Positions 51,501 through 63,774 of a stretch of DNA of 64,000 nt are shown here, in pieces. Both the position numbers and the translations under genes were made by a program. This DNA is from Allacma fusca. Taxonomy: Eukaryota; Arthropoda; Collembola; Symphypleona; Sminthuridae. Numbering within the stretch: the first letter of the stretch is position 1; each line of letters opens with the position of its first letter. The notes below the pieces were generated by a model. That model made no database searches. It was given only the letters and a program-made list of their open reading frames with translations, and was not told the DNA's origin. Location of the stretch: contig OX359247.1 in NCBI GenBank assembly GCA_947179485.1, forward strand, positions 52,983,131 through 53,047,130, given 5' to 3'.

Positions 51501-51916
51501 ATATGAACTATTCCCTCCAATCCTTCACCATTTACATATGAGAACAAATCTCCTATCAAAAGGAGTAAAGTGCTATAATATGTACTTAATTTGTCAGTGG
51601 TTTGCTCATGCTAAGCTCTTCTGGAATATGGGTCCCCATATACTGTATTTCTTTAGGAGGCACGGGCTCAATTCAAAGTCCTCCTTTTATAGAGACTCTC
51701 TGGTGTAAAATGGGATGGAGTAAATGATTCATTTTACAAGGGCCCTTTACAATTAAAATTAATTCTGGCTCAAAAACCTGAAATGATTACCTTTACTTCA
51801 AGGGTTTAGAATTCTATTGCGCCAAAATATGAGCACACGCGGGGTGTTTCAATGTTTCGGACGTTTAAAATCACCTCAAAATTAAATGACAGTTTTCTCA
51901 CTCTTCAGTACTACAC

Positions 51917-51937
51917 ATCGTCGGTGAAGAGGCAAAA
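51917..51937 (+). mobile_element. Solo terminus of the 56-60 kb transposon
   Basis: Twenty-one bases, ATCGTCGGTG then AAGAGGCAAAA, match exactly the outer end of the element at 56346-60454, in the same orientation as its left end. The similarity stops abruptly after GGCAAAA: the 32-bp-phased inner repeats are absent. A chance match of this length is negligible. It is either the stub of a deleted copy or the end of a related non-autonomous family. Confidence 0.75.
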
Positions 51938-53829
51938 ATATAATTACACATACTGTAATAAACATAACATGTACATAGATCCTCCTGTCTCTGCAGCAAC
52001 AATGTGCTGTTGGGAGATTCCAGGGTTTATATTATTCCCATAATTTTTTTATTATTTTTAAAATTAATGCGTCCAATTTGTGTAATAGCTTGCAGTAAAA
52101 TTACTCATTAATTATTAGTAATTAATTTTATTTCCTGGACTTTTCTTACATCCAACATATTTTCAATAGACAGTCACGTCATACTGTACGGTACATTCAT
52201 ACATTGAAGTAGTAGGAAAAATATAAGGGGTTATCCTTATATACAGGTTGCTTATTACATAGGCTACCCTTATGGACAATATTCTAATTCCTAGTTAATT
52301 TCAATGGGAAGAATGGTTGATAGTTTAGCGATTAAAAAATAATGCTTGAGAACCGATGTAGTCGATAAATTTGACAAGTTCAATGGTTAATTTATTCATT
52401 GTGAGGATTAACTGAATTCAATTCAGGACGTATGTACGTCCATGGCCTCAGCATATTAATCCCCACAAACCCTAAAGTGAAGGTATCAAGTTGATGAATG
52501 CCATTCGAACAGAAAAGAAAAGATCCCTAAATATCACGGATGCTTGAATTTTGATAAAGAAAGCAATTCAACATGATTAAACTTTCTGTCAGGATGTTGT
52601 TATCAAACCCCGTATAAGTCTAATTGTAAGCTTCTCATTTTGCTCGTTCTACGGTCATTGAGCAGAAGCAAAAGTGACAACATCACAAGTGTAAAAACCT
52701 AAACTTCCCCAACAATTCCTTACGGTGAGATCAATCGACCCTTGTAATCTCTATAGTTATTTTACTACATACGTATATCTATAATACGTAGCTATGCAAA
52801 ATAAGTCTTCGAAACAGTAAACTCTAAGTAATACAGAATAATTATCTACATTAACACTGCATGCACGAGTTATGTAAATCAATCTCTAAATTAATTGTCA
52901 ACGAAGGTAAATCTGTACAAAGAACCTCACTGGAACAACACAAGAGACGAATGTATGGTTCTAGATCAAATATTATGATTGAAGACCGGAGAAGAAGCCT
53001 ATCTATAGGAGGAATTACGTTATCAAAACAATCAGAATTAAAGATGGGCTCATGCATGCAAAACCCCCATATGTGGCCATACGAGATAGAAACGAGAGCT
53101 GGATTGTTTGTACATTTTCGGTTTTCTTGTATGACTCTTGTGTAGAAAAAAAACTTGTTGGGAACATACGTTTAAAAACCCCGTATGGACTTTTATCTCA
53201 ACTCTATGCTCCTCAAACAATAGGACTTTGTCGGATAAACATATCCGTCCGTGTGTGTAGTCAAACGGACCAAATTCCCTCTACCTTTGTAATTATGAGT
53301 GTACATATCTTTATGTGTGTTTATCTCTGCATATGCATATGAGGGGGCTTGCATAATAATAGAATCATCCCTCCATTAAAATGGAAACCTGTGAGCTACA
53401 CATATAGTTATGAGACTTGAGAAAAAGGAAACCAAAAGTAAAGCATACATAGTTGGTGTGTATGGTTAAGTTTAACTTTGATTATCTTCCGTCCAAAATC
53501 ACTTGTGCATGCCTTCCATGGTCTCAGGGATTACAGGACCTTATGTTCCAACCTTAACATTTGCTTTATTTGTCTCATTGATGCCCATTTTGTGAAACAT
53601 CTTCAGCGGTCCTGTGAGCTCCCGTAAAAACTTTACCCCATTTGTCTGGGATTGTTATCATTTGGGGATATAATGCATGTGTACAGTCCCTTACGACATG
53701 TGTCTTTTAGTAGGAAACCGTTCTCAAAAGAAACATGGTAGGAGATTTGATAAATAATCATGAGCTGGAAAAAGTAATAAAAAATTGTTATTAATATGGT
53801 GGTATAGAAAACTGTTCTAGAAAATACTA

Positions 53830-53879
<50 letters not shown>

Positions 53880-56347
53880 TACTACTACAAGGGAAAAAAT
53901 ATTTCCACACAAGTTCAAAGCTTGCTTACTTTGTTTCTGACAATATGGTTCTAGGATAAAAATACAATTTTTGTCTGCATAACTTGGAGGTACGGAGGAT
54001 AGGACGCAGAAGAATAATATACTCAAGGAGAAAGGCCCTGTCTCTGTGTTGGATGGAAGTAACCAACCATGGGGAAATGAAAGCGCCTAGGAAAAGTGTA
54101 ATGAAATCAAAGATATCAGGATTGATTTCGTACTTCGTAGTAATTTCACATTCATCTTGGGAGTAATGCCGCAATGATATGTACGTATGTTTACCATCTC
54201 ATTCCATTCGGATATATATCTACGACATGCACAAAAGGACGAGCCGTATTTGGAACCTACACATACACATACACAGACACTCACACACATACACACACAC
54301 GTAACTTGAAATATTCTTTTGAAATTAAATCTTTAAATGAAACCTCGCCTGGCTTCCTCTGTACATTAAACATTTACAGAGGTTTTCCTCTCTCACGCAC
54401 CCATTCATATATTACTCCTGTTCAAACAATATTCACCATCCCGACACAAACAAACATACAAAAGTAATGCAGTTGGCGGAAATAATGAGTAAAAGTGTTT
54501 CATTTAATTTGTCAAACATGGATTTAATTGCAATATTTCCAAATTTGTCAGTCAACAGCCCGTGATGGTAAACAGGCTCACTTTCCCCAGCCTTTGTTCC
54601 CCTCCGCAAAAATTGACTTGATTGCTTCATCCTCACTTGGAGTCCTCCTGGAGTGGGCTACAAATCGTTACAGGACAATGACTGTATGTATAATTAATAC
54701 TTTAAATATAGGGACTCGGATGTGTGTAAAGAGTATTTAGTGTTTCAGGACAAATACATATTTATACATGAATTTTCTAGGCATATAAGGCCGTATGCAA
54801 TTTCACACCTCAGGAACGTCCAGTCATCGAACACCACCCCATCCCCCTGTGTCTATACTGTAAGTACGCAGACAACAGATCTATGTACATCTGACTCTTG
54901 ATGAAACCGGACGATGACGCAAGACCCAAGCTTCCCTTTGCATCTCAACAGCGATATGCCATTGTGATTGTCAAGTGCCGCAAGCCGCCGCGAGCTTGTC
55001 ATAATTTCCATCGTCACCCTTGGTGGTGCGGTCGTGTGTTCTCGGATGAGGAACAGAAACCTTAAAAAGAGTTGTCCAAAAATATTGACATACGAGCTCG
55101 ACCCTGACTCTTGCTCCCAACTGCTGTCATAGGATCTACATATCTACTTACAGTATGACACTTTCTACTTGACACGTTCCTAGAAACGTACAATTCCCAA
55201 TGAACTACTCAAAAAAATGATTACTACTGCTTTCGTGAGTATGTACATACATAGCTCCATGCCTATTCATGTACCTACCTATGACCTGTATTGGTTCTTG
55301 TGTTATAGGATAAGAGTGGTGCTGGAGATGAAATTAGAATTTGATTGTAATCTAATGGTGGTCCCTTACAGTGTCGTCTTTTGATCAGTAATAAAAAATC
55401 GTCTGTATATTGAATGTATGTATATGTACGTACTAGTATATTATTTTCCACTTAAATGCAAATGTTTGTAGGGAGTGAGCATTACAAGGGCTGTATAGGT
55501 GGTAGTATTTTTGTACAAAAAGTATTGTATATTGCTCGGGATATTTGCTTACCTCACGGAAACGCTTTTGGTTTGGAGAGAGTGAGTAGACAGACTGCCC
55601 TTTTACCCATTCCCATGTTTTGCAAAGCCGGGATAATGTGTATATTTAACTGGCAGTGAGGCGTGAGAGAAGAATTCGGAGCATGTGAGCCATTTCCTTT
55701 ATGCACGTCTGAAGGAGACCAAATAAAAAAAACGGAGGGCTATATCAAACTTGGTTTTTGAATTTGATTCAGCTGCTGGTGTCTGTCCTGTAGTAGTAGT
55801 AGAGTGTAGGAGCTGAGTCCTGGAACTGGAAACTTTCTCATGTGATGATGCATCAGGATGATTATATAGAGGGAGAAATGCAAACTTTCTCTCCTCGCCC
55901 GAGCCGAATCTCTGGAATGTTTTAATATCATGCTCACTCCCAACACTCACAGACCAGTAGACAATACAACAAACAGCTCTATCACTTTTTCCACTCCCAA
56001 AGTGATTTCTATATATGATAATATTACGACTGGGAAAATACAGGCAGAAGAACTCCGGGAAATAGTACATTTACGATTTTCCGTCTCATGGTTGCACATT
56101 TCCATGTTTTCCTAGAGAGACTCGATCCTCGGATCCCAGGCGTACATGTTGGTATGTCCTCTCCCAGGGACAGTTCCACTTTCACAGTACCTTCTCTCCC
56201 TATACAAAAGAGTAGGATTCACTCCTGTGAGACTATTGTCAAGTGTGAGGAACCCACTATCAAAGTGCACACTACCAGCAGGAGAGACTATCCAGCACAC
56301 ACCTACTCCTTATGATTATATGGATACATAATTATGTTTGTATATAT
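51938..56347. other. Intergenic, no gene supported
   Basis: The frames at 52861-53145 (+, 94 codons), 54174-54467 (+) and 55699-56070 (-, 123 codons) have no recognisable domain or splice context. A (GA)n microsatellite lies at 53831-53875. Confidence 0.5.
53831..53875. repeat. (GA)n microsatellite
   Basis: About 22 GA units with one interruption (GACA). Confidence 0.9.
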
Positions 56348-56510
56348 CGTCGGTGAAGAGGCAAAATGATCTACGTGCATGATCGATTAGAATCAAAATG
56401 ATCTACATGCAGTTTCACTAAAGGCAAAATGAACTACTTGCATTGGATTTTAAAAGCAAAATGATCTAGATGCAGTTTCTCTTAAAAGCAAAATGATCTA
56501 GATGAAAATT
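56348..56510 (+). repeat. Left terminal inverted repeat with five phased motifs
   Basis: It pairs with 60290-60452 in inverted orientation. The five AAAATGA-containing motifs alternate with variable AT-rich spacers; the second motif is preceded by GAAT instead of GGC at both ends, so that difference predates the present copy. Confidence 0.88.
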
Positions 56511-57145
56511 ATAATAAAAACAATATATATAAACACATTATAATGTCAGTATATGAATATGCGAGGAATTAAAAATCTTGTATATACATAAGCATTGAAT
56601 ATGGCCATGGTATGACTACATACGTAAGTTACATTCTGCGTTTAAGTGGTATTATAAAAACGAAATAAATATTAGGAGGAAGTAAAACGCAAAATTGAAC
56701 TTTTTATGAAAAGGAATGTGATAATGATTTTTGGTAAGAAATTTAATTACATATTTATTACCTGACACATTAATAGTACTTGTGTAAGGACACTACATAC
56801 TATAATTTAATAAAAATGTTGCAATCAGTTTTTAAGAACTAGCGGAGTAACTTCCGTTTTTATAATGAAAGTACATGGAGTGTAGTTATAATCCTTTTAT
56901 GTCTAATGTTAAAAAGTAAAATTATTTGAAAAAAACCAGAAAAAATTACTTAGATTGTATTTGTGATCTGAAATTTCTATCATATATTATCTTGACCTAA
57001 ATGGTGTAAAATCAAAATGGTAGCAAAAATTTAATTCGATCTGTAATACAACTATACAACTGATTTTTTAAAGATTACTATAAATATAGCATACAACTCC
57101 GAATCTAAATCATGTAATTCACATTAGAACAATTATAACTAATAA

Positions 57146-59823
57146 TCACTTAAATGGTAAAGAATGGTAAAACAGCCGACAATCTTCCGGAATGAATTTC
57201 GCTAAATCCTGCAGATCTTTCCATTTGTTTCCAGGAAGGGGTATTTGTGTTTCATAAAGCCGAGAATATTCAAATAACGAATCCATCAATTTTGCTTTTC
57301 GGGGTAACTCGGTCCACTTATCCGAATAATCGAGTTTATAAAATATTTTCCCGTTGGGACGATATTGGAGTGACTTGACATCAATAACTTGTGGGTCGCC
57401 TGCCTTATTTCCAGGTCGGATGGAGTCATATCTCCAGAAGGACTTATCACCAAAATTCTTGAAAACGTTCACGTCAAGAAACTTTGAGCAATATGGTCCC
57501 GGATTTTTACGAGTCTCGGCAGTCACAGTCGAGTATTCGCTTGGTAAAAACATGTCCCGATGTTTTATCTTTTCCTCAATACGACTATGAACTGAATCGC
57601 ATTCCATGTATGTATGACCCTTTTCTAGGTAGCTCTGAGTAATAATTTTCTTGTTTTTTACAGAAATATTCAGAAGCGCGTTTGAAAGAATCGAATTTTT
57701 GTTTTGGTATGCACATCCGTCACTAAAAATAACGATGGGCAATCTGTCATTTAAACAGTTTTCATAAATGTAATCAACCAAACAGGATGTAATTGTTGAC
57801 GCATTGATTTCACCGTTGCACTCATGCCACCTGTAGCAGCAGCAATGTTTACTTCCAATATCAAAGACGCTGTAATTTTACAGATTTAATTTCGACTTAA
57901 AATATGCTGCTTGAACTTTCAGTCTTGGAGCTTGTTGAAGTCCTTGCACATCCACAGTTAACGCGTGTAGTTTCCCCCGTATTGCCAGTCTTTTGCACGT
58001 AGTCTTTTGTGCAAGTGATTTTATTTTATTAGAAATGTGGCAGTTAAATACCGATTGTTCAGTCGAATTGTTAGCAAACGAAATACAGATGTTGCACTGG
58101 TCCTTCTTGGGTTGATAAATGGCTAGATTTTGGATATCAAACTCGTCATTGAAAGTCCACCTGGACGCTTTCAAAAATGCCTTACCATCACAATATCGAC
58201 TGTAAATTTCAAACAAATGCTGTTTGGAATTTACGCTTGTTTCCAAATAGTTCTTAGTTGACAAGCTTTGGCAGTAATGTGAAGGTAATTTTGGAAGCTC
58301 TCCAAAAAATGACTTCACAGATTCTCGAGCCTGCCATAAGTTGGTATTTGTAGCAATGGTCATACCATGGATGTTCCTTCTCCATCGAAACACAGTTGCA
58401 CTAGACAGACTGAATGTAGAGCAAAATAGTATCTTGCAAACTCGAATCCTTTTAGAGTCTATGGAAAGATAGTACTTAAATGCGTTACAAATTCTCGACA
58501 ACGTTTCGGGAGATGTTTGTCTCGATGGTTCAACAATCTGTGTAATTAAAAAAATGTAGAAATCAGATTTTGATTTTATTTAAAATTTATTTAACGGGTG
58601 TCTTCTAATTACTAAAATTTGAGTTTTGAAATGGAAAATGGAACAACTGAAGTGTAGTTACATTTTTTCACAGATGCTAAGAGATAATTTCTGAAGGAAT
58701 TCAAACGTAATAAAAGAAAAACCAACTTAAAAACTACTCGAAAAACATGGCTACTTAACGAAACCTGAGTTCTGAAAAAATCAGAATTGCTCAGTCAGCA
58801 TAAATGCAATGTTAAATGATACAGTGTAAATACAAAAACGAATATTTCTAATAACCTTATTTTGAATCTATACCTCAACTAGAGATGTGACGTAAATCTT
58901 TCGTTCCTCCAGCACATTTGCTTCCAAAAATTAGTAAATAATGTTATACGTTGGTCTTCGGTAACTTCCGTGCACCTATATCCTTCAATTCCATCTTTTT
59001 TCGCATGCCCTGGACATCTTTCCCCGATCTGTCTTGCATTACGTGGCACATTCTGCAAGAATTGCACTTTTTCGTGGCCATTTGCTTCAACTTTTTGGGA
59101 TTTTACACCTAAGTAGTTTCCTCCGAGTTCTCGATTTGCTTTATTTTCAATTCTCTTCCATTTACTCGGGATCGGTCTCTTTCGTCTGGTTCGCTTTCTG
59201 GTTTGATTTTCCTGAAACCAGATTCAATGAACTTCAGTAATTTTGATTTTTCTCTTGGTAATACAACAACCCTTTAATGAATTATCATTGCGGTGTTATG
59301 TACAACCTCGTGATGAATCATATCCTAAAAAGATACACTTGCAAGTAAATAAAATGTATCTTAAACATTATCGTTTAACTGGGCTGTTTCGAATAATAAT
59401 TACCTTATGATCTTCGTCGTCGGATAAAGTTGGTGAACTGTCCATTTGCTCTAGCTGGCTGATGTCAATTGTAGAAAACTGCTCATTGAACCGTTGGTTG
59501 GCTACAGTAGAAAATACTAATTAAAGTTACATAATAAGTAAATTATTACCAATTTTTGATTTATTTAATTTACAAAATTCAGTTGAAAACGTGGTGGAGA
59601 GTGGAGTGAAACCATTGATCACAATTCTCAATTCGACTTATATATTTTAGTTGCTTAAATTATGACAGAGTATTTTTTAATATGGCTTTAACGTTTAATG
59701 TAAAACTGAACTACATTATATTCAAAGGTTCGAATAAAAATGCATAATAAATTAATTACTTTTAATAATTTAAAACTGTGATACAAATTACTCACCTCTC
59801 GGGGATTTCCTCAATGTTTCCAT
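57146..59823 (-). pseudogene. Spliced DDE-like transposase gene, two disabling lesions
   Basis: There are four exons on the - strand: 59823-59796 (METLRKSPR), 59501-59404 (FSTIDISQLEQMDSSPTLSD), 59211-58874 and 58537-57146, all with GT/AG borders and matching phases. A basic stretch (RKRTRRKRPIPSKWKRI) is followed by CPGHAKKDGIEGYRC (possible zinc ligands) and FTNFWKQM. A helix-turn-helix-like LSSATVFRWRRNIHG comes next, then KKDQCNIC, the first acidic site ALTVDVQGLQQAP, IVIFSDGCAYQNKN with the likely second aspartate, and KGHTYMECDSVHSRIEEK with candidate third acidic residues. This order matches a widespread animal transposase-like family usually annotated as uncharacterised. Lesions: one base is missing near 58905-58913 (frame changes between MCW and ERKIYVTSLVE), and TAA at 57880-57878 sits where the frame otherwise continues to NYSVFDIG. 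About 618 codons if unbroken. The C-terminal end is intact (PEDCRLFYHSLPFK). Confidence 0.85.
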
Positions 59824-60289
59824 TTCTTTTTGTCAGTAACATTGTAGATAAATACGTTGTAAATTATGATTTAAATTTGATAATGAGTCCCATTGTTCTG
59901 ATAGTTGTGATGATCGCCAAATATGATTTTAAGAAACTCCAGGTGGAGAATCATTTAAAGGAAAATCAATTCAATGAACACAGTAACACATGACCACAAC
60001 GTGTAAACTCTGATTTTGAATTGTCTTGCTGCTCACGATTGTAAAATAATTTAATATTGCAGTTTTCGTAGCTAAAAATGAATTAGATGCAATAAGTCAA
60101 GTCAACTATAGATGGCGGAATGATACTTAGTAATTGCAAACACTTTAGACAACATTAACCCACAACCCTTGGTGAATTACAGTTACAGCCCTTCTAATAA
60201 TTAACAATAATAATAATTAATAATAATCACAGCCCTTATAAGCTACGTGTATTTCTGGCAGAAGATATTTTTCTAACGCAAATATTTAG

Positions 60290-60452
60290 GACAGCACTTA
60301 GATCATTTTGCTTTTATGGAAATCTGTATGTAGGTCATTTTGCTTTTAAAGAGGCTTGTACCTAGTTCATTTTGCCTTTAGGGAAAAAGTTATGTAGATC
60401 ATTTTGATTCTAATCGATTATGTACGTAGATCATTTTGCCTCTTCACCGACG
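60290..60452 (-). repeat. Right terminal inverted repeat with five phased motifs
   Basis: Inverted partner of 56348-56510. Its five TCATTTTG cores are exactly 32 bp apart, against 31-32 bp at the left. Inner copies have diverged more than the outer two. Confidence 0.88.
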
Positions 60453-61300
60453 ATATATAAGACTTATATGTATATATGTAGATATTGAACCACACTGGAA
60501 GTCCTGGACGTATGAATACCATGTCTTTACATATTTATTTGGAGCTGTTGGGTCCGAGAGGAGAAAAAGAATCAGAGGCAATGCTCCTACTACAGTACTA
60601 CAGCAACGAAGGAGAGGAATTCAATCGAAACATTCTCTCGTGCATAAATAAATGACACACGCTCTCACAAATAAATACTCACACCCATTTCCCAATATAC
60701 AGCTCGAATCGGAAAGACAACCCCGTTGAGCCCACATTAAATCCCTGTAGTTTCCTTTGAGACAGTGACCCTTATAAACCATGCCTATGGACAACTTAAC
60801 TATGGTCCAGATCACCAATGACCGTCTAGGATTCTTGTCCATATATGTAATGTATAATTAATTACTCTAAGGCTGAGATCATATCCCGTGGTTTTTACAT
60901 TGATTCCGGGCTAAATATAACTTTCATACGTATTTTAAACACGTTGTTATTGAACGTTGTAGTTGTAGGGGATAGTTACTAGTAAATTAAGGTTGAAAAT
61001 CCTCATTGGAATTGCTACTCTGGGAGGCCATTGTTTTCAGGACAAAATCTAATTTCGCCACTCATCCTGCTGTTTTATGAAGCCTGGCAGAGCTTGATCA
61101 CTGAAATAGTTTATGCATACAAGCACTTGAGTTGTGGTTCTTTTGACGCGATCATATATGACGCGATCATGGGGATAAGCATTTCGAGAGTAATGTATAG
61201 CCAGGAGGGATTATTGTGTACCTACTTGTGATGCTGGCTTATTGTGAAACTTGTCAAGGTAAAAGTTTGAGAGTGATAATGAATGTATACAAGAGATGTA

Positions 61301-61302
<2 letters not shown>

Positions 61303-61336
<34 letters not shown>
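61303..61336. repeat. (GA)n microsatellite
   Basis: About 17 uninterrupted GA units. Confidence 0.9.
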
Positions 61337-61339
<3 letters not shown>

Positions 61340-62820
61340 GAGGATGTGATGCGGATAATGTTTGGTGGTTGAATTGATTCAAGTTGCTCTGATTTATGCT
61401 GCTGTGCTGTTTGGGAAAGAGGAAGAAAAAAAAAGTTTCGAGACTCTTACATGACCATGTTGTTCAAGTGGAGGGGTAAACAAGTGAGTGTGTCTGCTAT
61501 AGGCTCTTTTACTCTTGACAACGATTATATTTACATTTTACTCCATGTGTGTGAGGAGCATTTCATGCTGTGCTAAGCATTTTGTCAATTCAAGAGTGCT
61601 TACTCTCTCTGTTTTTCGCACATACATATATATAACAGGGTAGGGTATACAACCCAATGTATACTTATTGTATGGGCGTATATTTCCAGTAATTCTCCCT
61701 GGTGTTGTTCCTCTCCCTATGATGTAGGTGCATATAGCCACTGCTGGAACTATAACAGAGAATATGAGGATGCTTTCCTTGTTATACTGACTACTGTCTG
61801 TAGCCATCCTTGTGCATCAAAACACAAGGTAACCTAAATTATGATAATAATATTCCGCACACAAAATGTCAGCTAAAACTGGAAACTCTTGAGAAAGGTA
61901 ATTACTCCCGAAAAATTTACACTGCCAAAATTTCCATAACCAAATTTAGGTTGATTTTGCAAAACCAATATGATGGCTCGGAAGGCGCTGAGCTGGTAAC
62001 GGAGAAGGAATTAAATTTACAATAATTATTTCTCGGAAAAAATCTAAAACAATCCTTAAAAATAGCTGCAGGGAAAAAATCCCCCAAATTTTCAATTTTA
62101 CAGTAAAATTGCATTACAAAAAATGTAATTTTTCCCGGGACTTTGTGCGTTTATAAAAATATATCCCTTAGTAATTATTTATCGCTTCCTTCAACATTAT
62201 ATAAATGTATGAGTGGGGTTGATGGGGAGTAAATGCATCTCCTATATAGAAATCCCTGTACATACATAATTCTGACGCATTTGGAGCTTTGCACGTCCGA
62301 TCGACGAGATTGGGATTAGATAAAAGCCGAAAAAACCCGGCGTGAGATATATTATTCTTAATTTCATTTGAACACTAATGAGAAAAATAGAGCTTGCATC
62401 TCTGCGTAAAGAACCATTTGGAATGATTTATCATAAAGGATAGAATAAGTTGCAATTACGGCTAATTCAAAACATTTGAATCTCCGGTGAAAGGAAGCGG
62501 GAGTGCGCAAACAAGAGAGTTCCAAAAGCAGACACATAAGGAAGAACCGGAGTTTCCTGGAATCCATCACGTCTTCGCCAGTGAATAGAATCTGAAAGTG
62601 GAAATGAAAATGACACGGAGATATTTACCATGGAGGAAGTGTCTTTACATTGCTCTCACTATTCAAAGGAAGAATGAAATGGTTTGATGGGAAAAAGCGA
62701 GAAAATATTTGTCGTCTGGACAAGCTCCTGCATGTCACGTTCTCTCAGGGTTTTCCAGTCGAGCCACTCCTTGAATTAGTGCATGTTTGAACCCCGGAAT
62801 AAAACTTGGAGGAGATATAG

Positions 62821-62870
62821 GAAAAATCCACTAGGAAAAACCCACTAGGAAAAATCCACTAGGAAAAATC
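62821..62870 (+). repeat. 14-bp tandem repeat, three copies plus a partial
   Basis: GAAAAATCCACTAG is repeated at 62821, 62835 (one T-to-C change) and 62849, with a partial GAAAAATC at 62863. Confidence 0.9.
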
Positions 62871-63475
62871 AAGCTAACAATAGGAGCTGCTGCTTAAAGA
62901 GGCTCATAGCCCTCAATGTGAGTACTTGTCCTAGTACAAATATACAGCCTCCATGAAATAAGAACAGAGACTTCATACGGTAATAAAGAATTGATAAATA
63001 TTCTGCAGTGACTTTGTTCCTGGAATGTGAACCAGGAAAACCTACAGTGATGATGAGAGCCCTGGAAAAGCTTAATCCTCTATAGTATTCTATAATCCTG
63101 GGAGTCATTTGGAGGGAGGATATGGGCTGGACATTAATACATCTAATTCTGTTAATGTCTCATATAAAAATATACACAAGCTATGCTCACTGTTTGCTTC
63201 CTATTTCTTGTACAGACTTTCTATGTACGTAATTATGTATGTAAGTATGTCTGTGTGGAGGACATTTGGTTCAGAATACTCCTTGTGAATAAATTTAAGG
63301 CTTTGGGATATATTCTTATATATTGTACCAGGAACAATTTGAGGGGATATGATAGTTCTATAGATCCAACCGCATTTTGCTATATAGGAAGGATTCCCTC
63401 TCGAGTCTCACTCTGCTGCGTGAACTAATATGAGGGGTTCGAAATGCCTGGAATTTGAAAACTCATTCTTTCCAG

Positions 63476-63774
63476 GCACAATATTTTCATCTTCTTGCCT
63501 TTTCTCTACCCATTATTAAAGACACGCATAGTTTGCTATTCCAGTCGAGTATCATTACCAGTCCCGGGAAACCTCGTTGGAGAATACCCGACACACAAGA
63601 GTCAAGTCAAACTCACACATGATGATTTGTCCAAGGCAGTGCTTTCCACCTCTCTCTCTCTCTCCTTCTGTGGCAAGGAACGCCAAAATGGTACACATTA
63701 CATACCTACATGGAATCACACGTCAAGAATAATATACGAGTCGTTCCTGAGCACTTACTCCTCCCCAAGCTCCG
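63476..63774 (+). CDS. Possible internal exon of a gene running off the right edge
   Basis: A good acceptor (CATTCTTTCCAG) and a strong donor (TCCG|GTAAGT) bound 299 bases that stay open in one frame throughout: about 99 codons, phase 1 to phase 1. The product includes SRVSLPVPGNLVGEYPTHKS and QVKLTHDDLSKAVL, with no recognised domain. A further acceptor (CTCGTTTCAG, 63974) would join in phase to an open segment reading EMHYWNAYI at the edge. Prediction rests on splice signals and frame only. Confidence 0.3.

Larger units (their letters stand above)
44856..51916. other. Intergenic, no gene supported; small repeats
   Basis: It holds a perfect hairpin at 45615-45636 and a cluster of short and diverged repeats at 48073-48529 (see separate entries). 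Open frames such as 46946-47164 (-) and 49585-49920 (+) have no recognisable product. Confidence 0.5.
56348..60452 (-). mobile_element. 4.1-kb DNA transposon with ~165-bp terminal inverted repeats
   Basis: The left end begins CGTCGGTGAAGAGGCAAAA and the right end is its reverse complement. The first 54 bases of the two ends differ at only two positions, and similarity continues for about 165 bp. Each end carries five copies of CAAAATGATCTA (variants GAACTA, GACCTA). The left starts are 56362, 56394, 56425, 56457 and 56489; the right cores start at 60303, 60335, 60367, 60399 and 60431. Spacing is 31-32 bp. Both ends are bordered by TATATAT, so the target duplication cannot be separated from the terminus. 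One spliced transposase gene occupies the - strand. I cannot assign the superfamily. Confidence 0.88.
60453..63475. other. Intergenic, no gene supported
   Basis: AT-rich flank right of the transposon with a (GA)n run (61303-61336) and a 14-bp tandem repeat (62821-62870). Short open frames have no recognisable product. Confidence 0.5.

Noticed and set aside
52861-53145. 94-codon + frame with a basic, charged stretch
   Set aside because: No recognisable domain and no exon signals; insufficient support.
55699-56070. 123-codon - frame
   Set aside because: No motif, overlapped by other frames of similar length; compatible with chance.
57354-57590. 78-codon + frame within the transposon
   Set aside because: Shadow of the - strand transposase.
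59778-59993. 71-codon + frame near the transposase start
   Set aside because: It covers the complement of transposase exon 1 and its upstream region; no supporting feature.
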